From contig NZ_LYWY01000037.1 of assembly GCF_001661915.1 (NCBI RefSeq), forward strand, positions 1-64,000: a stretch of 64,000 nt of DNA, written 5' to 3'. This stretch comes from Croceicoccus pelagius (GTDB taxonomy: Bacteria; Pseudomonadota; Alphaproteobacteria; Sphingomonadales; Sphingomonadaceae). The notes under the pieces were generated by a model. The model was not told the origin of the DNA. It did not search any database and saw only the letters and a program-made list of their open reading frames with translations. The translations under genes were made by a program, and so were the position numbers. Positions 15,822 through 24,227 of this stretch are shown one piece after another. Every line of letters starts with the position of its first letter. The first letter of the stretch is position 1.

Positions 15822-17041
15822 TTCCGGAGGGTTGGGAAGAAGCATCACTGGGAGAGCTAACGCGGGATCAGGCAATCGGGACGGGCCTTCGCGGAGGGGA
15901 AGAAGGCCCTTCGCTGCCGCTCCTCAAGATGGGAAACATCCTCTGGGGTGGTGTTGATCTTCGAGATGTCGAGCACGTCGGTGAAGCCATTATTGCCACC
16001 GAAGATTGCCGCGTCACACACGGCGACATCCTTTTTAACACTCGCAATACCCCCCTGCTGGTTGGCAAAACGGCATTTTGGCACGCACCATTTGAAGCCG
16101 CGATCGACAACAATATCATGCGAATACGCCTGCGTGCGGAAACGGATTCCGCTTTCGTAGCACGATGGATGGGCAGCAATTTTGGGCGCAAGGCCATTGG
16201 CAGGTTTGTTTGTGCGAGCACAAGCGTCGGCGCGGTATATTGGCGAGATCTGCGCAAGCTGAAATTGCCATTGCCTCCGCTGTCAGAGCAGCGCCGGATA
16301 ACTGAAATCCTATCTACCTGGGACCGCGCCATCGAGAGGGTCGAGGCGCTGATCGCCAACGCCCGCATCCAGAAGCAAGCGCTGATGCAGCAGCTGCTCA
16401 GCGGAAAGCACCGACTGCCGGGTTTCAGTGGCGAGTGGCAGCGCAAACCGATCAACGAGATCGTTACCCGCGTTACGCGTCGCAATGACGGCACGGAACT
16501 TCCAGTCCTGACGATTTCCTCCACGTCCGGCTTCGTCAGGCAGGATGAGAAATACAGCCGCTTCATGGCTGGAAAGAGCGTCGAAACCTACATCATGCTG
16601 AACGAGGGCGAATTTGCCTACAACAAGGGCAATTCCAAGACCTACGAGTTCGGCTGCATCTTTGACCTTGAGGGCTACGAACGCGCGCTCGTTCCGCACG
16701 TATATGTCTGCTTCAAGCTCAAGAAGGGCTACAGCCACCGCTTCTACAAAGCTCTGTTCGAAGCGGACTATCTCGCTCCGCAGCTAGGTCGCCTCGTTAA
16801 CACCGGCGTGCGCAACAATGGCTTGTTGAACATCAAACCCAGCGAGTTTCTCGGCACGAAAGTCCCCGTCCCACCCCTCGATGAGCAAGACGCAATCGCA
16901 GCCGTCATGGAAGCGGCTTCGCGCACCGTGATCGAGCACGAAGCCCAACTCACTGCCCTCCGTAAGGAAAAGGCCGCGCTGATGCAGCAACTGCTCACCG
17001 GCAAACGGCGGGTCAAACTCCCGGAAAGCGAGGTGGCCTGA
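15818..17041 (+). CDS. hsdS: type I restriction-modification system specificity subunit S
   Basis: This 407-residue protein has the full HsdS layout: TRD1 (about 1-140), the first conserved helix (LPLPPLSEQRRITEILSTWD ... NARIQKQALMQQLLSGK), TRD2 (205-345), and the second conserved helix (VPVPPLDEQDAIAAVMEAA ... EKAALMQQLLTGK). The duplicated conserved helices pack against two HsdM subunits, and the two TRDs read a bipartite DNA target. It overlaps RhuM by 4 nt and the DUF4917 gene by 1 nt. The target sequence cannot be inferred from sequence alone. Confidence 0.95.
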   Translation: MIPEGWEEASLGELTRDQAIGTGLRGGEEGPSLPLLKMGNILWGGVDLRDVEHVGEAIIATEDCRVTHGDILFNTRNTPLLVGKTAFWHAPFEAAIDNNIMRIRLRAETDSAFVARWMGSNFGRKAIGRFVCASTSVGAVYWRDLRKLKLPLPPLSEQRRITEILSTWDRAIERVEALIANARIQKQALMQQLLSGKHRLPGFSGEWQRKPINEIVTRVTRRNDGTELPVLTISSTSGFVRQDEKYSRFMAGKSVETYIMLNEGEFAYNKGNSKTYEFGCIFDLEGYERALVPHVYVCFKLKKGYSHRFYKALFEADYLAPQLGRLVNTGVRNNGLLNIKPSEFLGTKVPVPPLDEQDAIAAVMEAASRTVIEHEAQLTALRKEKAALMQQLLTGKRRVKLPESEVA

Positions 17042-18108
17042 TGCCGCTGATGACATTCGCAGAAGCAATCGAGGATTCCGCACAGTACTCCAAGCGTCAC
17101 CTGTTGCTCGGCAACGGTTTCAGCATCGCCTGTCGTGCTGACATATTTCATTACGGGTCGCTCTTCGCGCAGGCTGATTTCACCCAAGTTCCCGAAGTCG
17201 AAGCCGTCTTCGCCGCACTCGGCACCCAAGATTTTGAGCAAGCAATCCGCTCACTGGAGAATGCAGCCAGAATCTTGCCACCCTATATCGCACATGGTGA
17301 TGAGGCCATCGCCAAGATGCTCGAGCACGCTGAGGCACTGAAGGAGATTCTCCTCCAGACAATCGCAGGCAATCATCCCCATGTTCCGCCAGATATTCCC
17401 GACGAGAAGTTCTGGACATGCCGTCAATTCCTCGCGAATTTTCTCGCCGGCAACAAGGCAGGTACGGTTTTCACGCTTAACTACGACCTGTTGCTATATT
17501 GGACGTTGATGCATGATGACATGCCGTTCGACGATCCGATCAACTTGGCGATAAATGATGGTTTCGGGAACGACGAGGACGAACCCGATGCGGAATACGT
17601 TGTCTGGCAGGGAGAAACGAACGCACACAGTGCCTCCGTTATGTTCCTTCACGGCGCGCTCCATCTTTTCGATTCCGGCAAGGAGCTACAGAAGTACACT
17701 TGGATCAGGAAAGGTGTCCCGCTGATCGAGCAAGCACGGGCCGCGATCGCGCGTGACGCCTACCCTCTGTTCGTCGCAGAAGGGACTAGTGCTCAGAAGA
17801 AGGCCAAAATCCGGCACAATGCCTACCTCTACCAGGGCTTCAAGCAATTCACTGCAAACGTCCAGCAAGGAAAGCACTGCCTGTTCGTTTACGGTCATTC
17901 ATTGGCCGAGAATGACGATCACATCCTCAAGCGCATTGGGAAGGGTCGATTCAGAGAGCTCTACGTCGGCATCTATGGCGATCCGCAGACGGACGACAAT
18001 CAAAGGATCATGAACCGCGCGCATGAGTTGGCTGCGATGCGACCTGACCGTTGGCCGCTCGAAGTAGCATTTTACGACGCCGCTTCGGCCAACGTGTGGG
18101 GGGCATGA
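17041..18108 (+). CDS. DUF4917 family protein with SIR2-like fold
   Basis: The 355-residue protein matches DUF4917 and shows the signature of SIR2-like NAD-binding domains: L22-L-G-N-G-F-S near the N-terminus, T145-x-N147-Y-D149, FLHGALHLF with H204, and GHSLAENDDHIL around 285-295. In defence systems such as ThsA and DSR, SIR2-type domains degrade NAD+ on infection. N147 and H204 are the candidate catalytic pair. Its start sits in the hsdS stop codon and its stop overlaps the dGTPase gene by ATGA. Assignment to the SIR2 superfamily is by motif order; NADase activity is inference. Confidence 0.82.
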   Translation: MPLMTFAEAIEDSAQYSKRHLLLGNGFSIACRADIFHYGSLFAQADFTQVPEVEAVFAALGTQDFEQAIRSLENAARILPPYIAHGDEAIAKMLEHAEALKEILLQTIAGNHPHVPPDIPDEKFWTCRQFLANFLAGNKAGTVFTLNYDLLLYWTLMHDDMPFDDPINLAINDGFGNDEDEPDAEYVVWQGETNAHSASVMFLHGALHLFDSGKELQKYTWIRKGVPLIEQARAAIARDAYPLFVAEGTSAQKKAKIRHNAYLYQGFKQFTANVQQGKHCLFVYGHSLAENDDHILKRIGKGRFRELYVGIYGDPQTDDNQRIMNRAHELAAMRPDRWPLEVAFYDAASANVWGA

Positions 18109-19448
18109 GTATGAGTTGGAATGCACGACGCGAAGGCTGGAAACCCCAAGCCGAGGATGCTCGCGAGGATGGGGACATCGACTATGCGCGGGTTATCCAT
18201 TCAGCTTCTTTCCGGCGCTTGCAGGGCAAGACCCAAATCCTCAATCTTGGCGATAGCGATTTCTATCGCACCCGCCTGACTCATTCCTTGGAAGTGGCGC
18301 AGATTGCTGGCGGGCTTGCCAAGCAACTGGCCAAGAGCTTCCCCAAACACCCTGCCACGGAGCATCTGCCTGACCGAAGCATGATCCAGGCGATCGGCTG
18401 CACCCACGATCTCGGTCACCCACCTTTCGGCCATGGTGGTGAGGTCGCGCTCAACTACTGCATGCGGTCGCATGGCGGCTTCGAAGGCAACGGCCAAACC
18501 TTGCGTATCCTTTCACGGCTTGAGAGCTTTTCGGCCAGCGCCGGAGCAAACCTGTCTCGCCGCACACTGCTGGGTGTTCTGAAATACCCCGTTGCCTTCT
18601 CGCAGGCGCGCAATCCTGCCATTGCACCCAAGCTTTTCAGCGGTCCGACGACGCTGGACATTATCGACGATCAGGCCAGCAAGCCGCCAAAATGCTACCT
18701 CGATTGCGAACGCGATGTGGTGGATTGGATTATCAACCCGCTGTCCGAAGCCGAACGCGAGGAATTTCAGGCCAGCGATCCGAAGAACGGCAAGCATCAC
18801 GTTCCGCGCCACAAATCCCTCGATTGCAGCATCATGGATGCCGCTGATGACATCGCCTACGGCGTACATGATCTTGAGGACGCCATTGCCCTTGGCTTGA
18901 TCGACAAGGAAACGCTGGCAGCAGCCTTGCAAGATAGGTGCCCCTCGTTTCTCGATGCCCTCAAGGAGAAATATCCCGACGAAAGCGCGAACGACGTTTT
19001 CACGCACATGGTCGAAGGTTTGTTCTCCAACAGCGGTACACGCAAACGCTTCATCAGCAGGCTGGTGCACCACTTCATCACCGCTGCTGAGTACGAAGAG
19101 AAGGAAGTCTTTTCCGAACCCCTCATTCGCTACCGCGTGGTTTTGCAGCAGCCCCAACGCGATTTCCTGAAGGCTCTAAAAGACCTTGTAGCGGGCGAAG
19201 TCATCCTCAGCCCCAGTGTCCAGCATCTGGAATTCAAGGGGCAGACAATGGTGGTTTCGGTATTTGAAGCGTTGCAGGCTGACCCGAAGCGCCTGTTGCC
19301 GCGCGACGCCTATGCAAAATTCACGGCTGCCAATGATGATCCGCGCATCATCTGCGATCATGTCGCTGGCATGACGGACACCTATCTCCTGCGTACCTAT
19401 GAGCGGCTCTTCAGCCCCCGCATGGGTTCGGTGTTCGACAAGCTGTGA
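18105..19448 (+). CDS. anti-phage-type deoxyguanosinetriphosphate triphosphohydrolase
   Basis: This 447-residue HD-domain dNTPase hydrolyses dGTP (or other dNTPs) to nucleoside and triphosphate. The family marks are FRRLQGKTQI, the metal-binding H60 (RTRLTHSLE), H101-D102 (CTHDLGHPPFGHGGE) and MDAADDIAYG near 245. Dgt homologues inside RM loci form the antiphage branch, which starves phage replication. The ATG at 18105 overlaps the DUF4917 stop, and the gene ends overlapping hsdR by GTGA. All HD residues are intact. A housekeeping dGTPase is less likely given this position. Confidence 0.93.
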   Translation: MSMSWNARREGWKPQAEDAREDGDIDYARVIHSASFRRLQGKTQILNLGDSDFYRTRLTHSLEVAQIAGGLAKQLAKSFPKHPATEHLPDRSMIQAIGCTHDLGHPPFGHGGEVALNYCMRSHGGFEGNGQTLRILSRLESFSASAGANLSRRTLLGVLKYPVAFSQARNPAIAPKLFSGPTTLDIIDDQASKPPKCYLDCERDVVDWIINPLSEAEREEFQASDPKNGKHHVPRHKSLDCSIMDAADDIAYGVHDLEDAIALGLIDKETLAAALQDRCPSFLDALKEKYPDESANDVFTHMVEGLFSNSGTRKRFISRLVHHFITAAEYEEKEVFSEPLIRYRVVLQQPQRDFLKALKDLVAGEVILSPSVQHLEFKGQTMVVSVFEALQADPKRLLPRDAYAKFTAANDDPRIICDHVAGMTDTYLLRTYERLFSPRMGSVFDKL

Positions 19449-22400
19449 CCGTGAACATCACCCCCAACACCGCCGAGCTTTACAGCTCCCATATCCCAGC
19501 CCTCGCAACGCTGGTTTCGCTGGGCTGGGATTATCTCTCGCCCGAGGAATGCCTTGCTGCGCGCGGCGGCAATCAGGGCATTGTGCTGCGCGATGTGCTG
19601 GTCGAGCAGCTGCGGCGGCGGACGTTCGACTACAAGGGGCGGACCTATCCGCTTTCAACCAACGCGATCGACCAGATCGTTCGCGAGCTGACTTCCCCGG
19701 CTCTCAACGAAGGCCTGATCACCGCCAACGAGAAGCTCTACAACGCCATCACGCTGGGCATCACCGTCACTGAGTTCGTCGATGGCAAGAAGCACAGCGT
19801 CACCGTGCCGATCATCGACTGGGCGCGTCCGCTGGCGAACAGCTTTGTCGCCAGCGAGGAAATGGAAGTGCTCGCCGTGCCGGGCACCCATACGCGGCGC
19901 CCCGATATCGTCGGCTTCGTCAACGGCATCCCGCTGCTGGTGATCGAGGCCAAGCGGCCCGACAGTGGCAATCCCAACAAGTCGATGGTGGACGAAGGCA
20001 TCAGCCAGACGATCCGCAACCAGGGGCAAGAGGAAATCCCGCACCTGTTCGCCTATGCCCATCTGCTGTTGTCCATCGGCATGACCGATGGCCGCTATGG
20101 CACCACCAAAACCCCGCGCAAGTTCTGGGCGCAGTGGCGCGAGGAGGAGTTCTCCGAGGACCACTTCCGCCAAGTCAAGAACGCTGCAAAGGAAATCGAT
20201 CCGCGCGCGGCGATCCTGAAGAACCATGTGCGCGAAGTGCGAGATCACTTCCAGCATCTGTGGAGCGACGAGCAGGCCGTGACCGCACAGGACCGCCTGC
20301 TGATCGGCCTCTGCACGCTAGAGCGCCTGCTGGAATTCGTCCGCTCATACGTCCTGTTCGACCGTAAGGTAGACAAGATCGTCGCGCGCCATCAGCAATT
20401 CTTTGGCATCCGCGCGTTGCTCGACCAGATCAGCCGGATCAAGCCCGATGGCGCGCGCGAGGGCGGGGTAATCTGGCACACCACCGGTTCGGGCAAGAGC
20501 TTCACTATGGTGATGCTGTGCAAGGCGCTGCTGCTGCATGAGAAGCTGAAGGCCTGCCGCCTGGTCGTGGTGACCGACCGCCGCGACCTAGAGAAGCAAC
20601 TGGCAGGCAACTTCCTGACCGGCGGCGCTTTCGGCTCGGACATTGGCTCGAAAGATGCGGGCAAGGCCAAGGCGCAATCGGGCCGCGATCTGGCCAAGCG
20701 CATCGGCAAGGGCACCGAGCGGATCATCTTCACGATCATCAACAAGTTCGGCAGCGCGGCGCGCCACGCGGAATGCCGCAACGACAGCGCGGACATGATC
20801 GTGCTGGTCGATGAAGGCCATCGCAGCCAAGGCGGCGAAAACCACGAGCGGATGCGCAAGGCGCTGCCAAACGCCGCCTATGTTGCGTTCACCGGCACAC
20901 CGCTCCTCAAGGACGACAAGACGGCAAACAAGTTTGGTCGGATTGTCCACGCCTACACGATGAAGGACGCCGTTTCGGACGGCACGGTGACGCCGTTGCT
21001 TTACGAGGAACGCAAGCCGATCCTCGACGTGAACGAGCGCGCGATCGACAACTGGTTCGAGAAGGTCACCGCTGGCCTGTCCGATGAGCAAAGGGGCGAT
21101 CTCAAGAAGAAGTTCGGGACCAAGGGCGCGGTCTATGGCTCTGGCGACCGGATCAATCTGATTGCACTCGATATCGCGACCCACTTCAAGGAGAACTTCA
21201 AAGATCTCGACCTTGGCCTGAAGGGTCAACTGGCGACCGATTCCAAGCGCTCAGCCATCCGCTACAAGAAGGCGCTGGATGCAACCGGTCTGGTCAGCAG
21301 CGCCATCGTCATTTCGCCACCCGATACCCGCGAAGGGCATTCGGAAGTGGATGAGGCAGAGCTGCCAGAGGTGCTGCAATGGTGGAAGGAAAACGTCAAA
21401 GACGATGCGGAAGATTACGAGCGCCAGGTGATCGAGGATTTCTCGACCGAGGGCCGACCCGACATCCTGATCGTCGTCGACAAGTTGCTCACCGGATTTG
21501 ATGAGCCGCGCAACGCCGTTCTCTACATCGACAAGAAACTCGAACAGCACAATCTGATCCAGGCTATTGCTCGCGTGAACCGGCTGCATGAGCAGAAGAA
21601 GTATGGTTTGCTCATCGACTACCGGGGCATTCTGAAGGCGCTGGATACCGCGCTCACGGAATATCAGGACTTGGCCGAACGGACACAGGGCGGCTTCGAT
21701 CTCGACGACATTGACGAACTCTATGCCGATGTCAGCACCGAGTATAAGCGTTTGCCCAGCCTCCACGCCGAACTCTGGGCAATCTTCAAGCCGGTCAAGA
21801 ACAGGGCCGATATCGAGCAGTACCGGCAGCTGCTGGTTCCGCAGACCCGCGAGAGCGAGGACGGAACACCTATCGACCTGAACCAGAAGCTCAGGGAAGA
21901 TTTCTACGAGGCTTTGACAGCCTACGGCATGTGCCTGAAGATTGCTCTGGGATCGCGTTCGTTCTTCGAAGACACATCAATCACCGAAGGACAGATTGCG
22001 GAATACAAGCGAGACCTCAAGTTCTTCACCAATCTGCGCAAGATCGTGAAGCAGGACGCACAGGAAACCGTCGACTACAGCGCTTACGAGGATCAGATCA
22101 GGAGACTGGTCGATCGCTATGTCGTGGGCGAAGACGTAGAGAACGTGGACGGCGTTCTGATTGTCAACGAGCTTGGAAATCAGCAGGCCGCCGAAACCTG
22201 GTCCCCTGAGAAAACACGCAACGAAACTGACATAATCCGATCTAGAGTCCGCAAGACGATCGAGCAGGAACTGGCCGACGATCCCTATGCGCAGCTGTAC
22301 TTCTCCGATCTGCTCAAGCGGGCCATTGCGGAAGCATCTGCGCTTTTCGACCACCCTTACAAGCAATACATCCTGTTCAAGGATTTGGAGGAAAAGCTCG

Positions 22401-22735
22401 CCTCCAAGTCGATCGACGACCTGCCCAAACGCCTCGCAGGTCACCGCCATGCGAGCGCCTATTTCGGGATTATCCGGTTGGAGATAGGGGACGAGTTCGC
22501 AAAGGGGGATGAGCAAGAAGAATTTATCCAGGCAGCGCTGGATATGGAGAAGTCCGTCGAGAGTGCCATTGCAGAAAACTCGCTGAACCCGGCAAACATT
22601 GAAGCGGCTATCCGAAAAGCTTTGTTGCCGCGCCTGTTCGGCCTGACCGGTTTGGACAAGGCAAAGGTTATTACCGAGAAGGTTGTCGAGGTAACACGCA
22701 TTGGCATTGCTCGTGGAAGTGGTGCAAAAACATGA
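19445..22735 (+). CDS. hsdR: type I restriction enzyme subunit R
   Basis: The 1096-residue motor-nuclease translocates and cuts unmodified DNA. The N-terminal PD-(D/E)xK nuclease shows D154 (RRPDIVGF) and E168-A-K170 (VIEAKR). The SF2 helicase follows: Walker A TTGSGKS at 346-352, the DEAD-type box VDEGHRS, motif III FTGTPL, and motif VI region AIARVNRLHE. A C-terminal helical region holds HsdM. The GTG start overlaps the dGTPase stop. Length and motifs are normal, so the system appears functional. Confidence 0.97.
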   Translation: MTVNITPNTAELYSSHIPALATLVSLGWDYLSPEECLAARGGNQGIVLRDVLVEQLRRRTFDYKGRTYPLSTNAIDQIVRELTSPALNEGLITANEKLYNAITLGITVTEFVDGKKHSVTVPIIDWARPLANSFVASEEMEVLAVPGTHTRRPDIVGFVNGIPLLVIEAKRPDSGNPNKSMVDEGISQTIRNQGQEEIPHLFAYAHLLLSIGMTDGRYGTTKTPRKFWAQWREEEFSEDHFRQVKNAAKEIDPRAAILKNHVREVRDHFQHLWSDEQAVTAQDRLLIGLCTLERLLEFVRSYVLFDRKVDKIVARHQQFFGIRALLDQISRIKPDGAREGGVIWHTTGSGKSFTMVMLCKALLLHEKLKACRLVVVTDRRDLEKQLAGNFLTGGAFGSDIGSKDAGKAKAQSGRDLAKRIGKGTERIIFTIINKFGSAARHAECRNDSADMIVLVDEGHRSQGGENHERMRKALPNAAYVAFTGTPLLKDDKTANKFGRIVHAYTMKDAVSDGTVTPLLYEERKPILDVNERAIDNWFEKVTAGLSDEQRGDLKKKFGTKGAVYGSGDRINLIALDIATHFKENFKDLDLGLKGQLATDSKRSAIRYKKALDATGLVSSAIVISPPDTREGHSEVDEAELPEVLQWWKENVKDDAEDYERQVIEDFSTEGRPDILIVVDKLLTGFDEPRNAVLYIDKKLEQHNLIQAIARVNRLHEQKKYGLLIDYRGILKALDTALTEYQDLAERTQGGFDLDDIDELYADVSTEYKRLPSLHAELWAIFKPVKNRADIEQYRQLLVPQTRESEDGTPIDLNQKLREDFYEALTAYGMCLKIALGSRSFFEDTSITEGQIAEYKRDLKFFTNLRKIVKQDAQETVDYSAYEDQIRRLVDRYVVGEDVENVDGVLIVNELGNQQAAETWSPEKTRNETDIIRSRVRKTIEQELADDPYAQLYFSDLLKRAIAEASALFDHPYKQYILFKDLEEKLASKSIDDLPKRLAGHRHASAYFGIIRLEIGDEFAKGDEQEEFIQAALDMEKSVESAIAENSLNPANIEAAIRKALLPRLFGLTGLDKAKVITEKVVEVTRIGIARGSGAKT

Positions 22736-23487
22736 TTGTCCGATACGGCGATCAAGAGGTGTCGTGCCTCGTTCGACAAACCGCAGCTGTCACGGGCCGC
22801 ATCCGCATCCATGTTTACCCCAACGGTGATGTCGAAATCGAAGCGCCCAGCGATAAGGAAACGGGTCAGATCAGGGCGGCGGCCCAACGACGCGCAAGAT
22901 GGATATTCCAGCACCGAAACGCAGCAATCACCGCACGGCGAATGGCGCTACCGCGTGAATATGTGAGCGGCGAGACGCACTTCTATCTGGGGCGGCGGCA
23001 TAAGCTCATCGTCAACGAGAGCAGCGCGCAGCCTTCTGAAGTCAAACTCTTGCGAGGCAAGCTCGTTGTAACCCTCCCAGTGGCTGACCGAGCCGCCGTC
23101 AGACGCAGATTGAATGCATGGTATGATGCGCGCGCGGACGAATACCTAAGCGACAAGTTCTCGGAAATCTCAGGCCGGTTGAATTGGGTAGAAGCACACC
23201 CACCGCTGAAACTGATGCGCATGAGGACGCAATGGGGCAGCTGTTCCCCGGACGGGGTGATTTACTTGAACCCCGCACTCATACGGGCACCACGTCATTG
23301 CATTGAATACGTCATTCTCCACGAACTCTGTCATCTGGTCGAACACAACCACAGCAAGCGCTTCTTCGACTTGCTCACCAAGCAGATGCCCGCTTGGGAG
23401 AGCGCAAAACGGGAGCTGGACTCGCTCGCCGAGTTGATCCTCGCGGGACACGAACCAGCGTTCAATCGGACGGTGTCGCAGCAATAG
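22732..23487 (+). CDS. YgjP-like (DUF45/M48-type) metallopeptidase
   Basis: This 251-residue protein has the YgjP/WLM zincin fold. The N-terminal domain (1-110) contains R-R-KLIV beta segments, and the C-terminal domain has WGSCSPDGVIYLNPALI and the zinc site H197-E-L-C-H201 with H207 nearby (HNHSKRF). Such peptidases often sit beside hsdR, for unknown reasons. It overlaps hsdR by ATGA and is the last gene of the operon. A role in maturation, turnover or activation of operon products is conceivable but unproven. Confidence 0.9.
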   Translation: MIVRYGDQEVSCLVRQTAAVTGRIRIHVYPNGDVEIEAPSDKETGQIRAAAQRRARWIFQHRNAAITARRMALPREYVSGETHFYLGRRHKLIVNESSAQPSEVKLLRGKLVVTLPVADRAAVRRRLNAWYDARADEYLSDKFSEISGRLNWVEAHPPLKLMRMRTQWGSCSPDGVIYLNPALIRAPRHCIEYVILHELCHLVEHNHSKRFFDLLTKQMPAWESAKRELDSLAELILAGHEPAFNRTVSQQ

Positions 23488-23501
23488 CTCAACCACCGAG
23501 T

Positions 23502-23726
23502 TTACGGGTTTTCAGCTTCGAATGCCCGCTTGCCCTTGCGCCGGAACAGCACGAGCGCCTGCGCGCCGTCAGGCCCGCGCAGCTTGGCGGCGACGGTGAG
23601 GAAAGCGCCGTAGAGAGCGGCACGATCATCGTCGGTCAGTTCGACGAGATCGGCCTTGGCGACGAGGCCGCCCAGCTCAATCAGTTGCCGGGTCCGTTCA
23701 CGGCGTTTGACCTGCCATTCGCGCAT
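23502..23726 (-). CDS. traD: conjugal transfer protein TraD (Ti type)
   Basis: This short basic protein (74 residues from the ATG at 23726) matches Ti-plasmid TraD: MREWQVKRRERTRQLIELGG, then LVELTDDDRAALYGAFLTVA. It is not the large VirD4-type coupling protein of F plasmids despite the shared name. An upstream alternative start would lengthen it by about 20 residues (TAARHRLEAAKARND). It lies 22 bp after traC and divergent to traA. It is thought to assist relaxosome assembly. Confidence 0.8.
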   Translation of the reverse strand: MREWQVKRRERTRQLIELGGLVAKADLVELTDDDRAALYGAFLTVAAKLRGPDGAQALVLFRRKGKRAFEAENP

Positions 23727-23748
23727 GTCGTTTCGTGCCTTTGCCGCT

Positions 23749-24054
23749 TCAAGCCGATGCCGCGCCGCCGTCGAGCGGCAAAGTGCCCTCCGGTTGCTGG
23801 CCAGGTCCGCTCGAAGCGTTGCTCCCTTTGCCCTGAAAGAAGGCCGCGCCGCGCTTGCGCCAGCCCTCCCCAATTGCCTTGTCGGTGTTGGCCACAGCAT
23901 CGAGCAGCGCGCCTGCAAGGGTCTCAGCGTCGAGCGCATCGGCTCCGGTTGCCATGACCAGCGCTCCGAGGTCGCGCACGCGGCGTTCCTTCAGTTGCTT
24001 TGCCTTCTCGGCAAGTGCCTTCAGTTCCAAATCAAAATCGCGGGGTTTGCGCAT
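23749..24054 (-). CDS. traC: conjugal transfer protein TraC (Ti type)
   Basis: The 101-residue product (MRKPRDFDLELKALAEKAKQ, LGALVMATGADALDAETLAGA, ending in a Gly/Pro-rich tail) matches Ti-type TraC, an oriT-binding accessory protein. The start at 24054 is preferred because the residues further upstream cross the oriT region. It is followed closely by traD and is divergent from traA, with oriT between, exactly as on agrobacterial and sphingomonad plasmids. Confidence 0.85.
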   Translation of the reverse strand: MRKPRDFDLELKALAEKAKQLKERRVRDLGALVMATGADALDAETLAGALLDAVANTDKAIGEGWRKRGAAFFQGKGSNASSGPGQQPEGTLPLDGGAASA

Positions 24055-24170
24055 GGGAAGCCTCCATCGTTTGTGTGATGGAGCCATGATAATCCCGCTT
24101 GTAATCCAATGCAGTAAGGTCGCCGGGACAGTGTGATACCGCCTAGTCCCGATCAGGATTTTATCATGAG

Positions 24171-24215
24171 AGGGCGCGCTTATACGTCGTGCCGACGTGG
24201 CGTTTGCGGTGTAAC
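24171..24215 (+). other. oriT: Origin of transfer (oriT), Ti/rhizobial-plasmid type
   Basis: Between divergent traC and traA the sequence reads AGGGCGCGCTTATACGTCGT, continuing into CCGACGTGGCGTTTGCGGTG. This closely follows the remembered rhizobial oriT pattern (AGGGCGCAATTATACGTCGC, then GACGCCTTGCG). An inverted repeat ACGTCG (24184-24189)/CGACGT (24193-24198) flanks TGC. The nick would be expected near TATACG/GCG, but I cannot place it exactly. Confidence 0.75.
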
Positions 24216-24227
24216 TGGATTGCCGCC

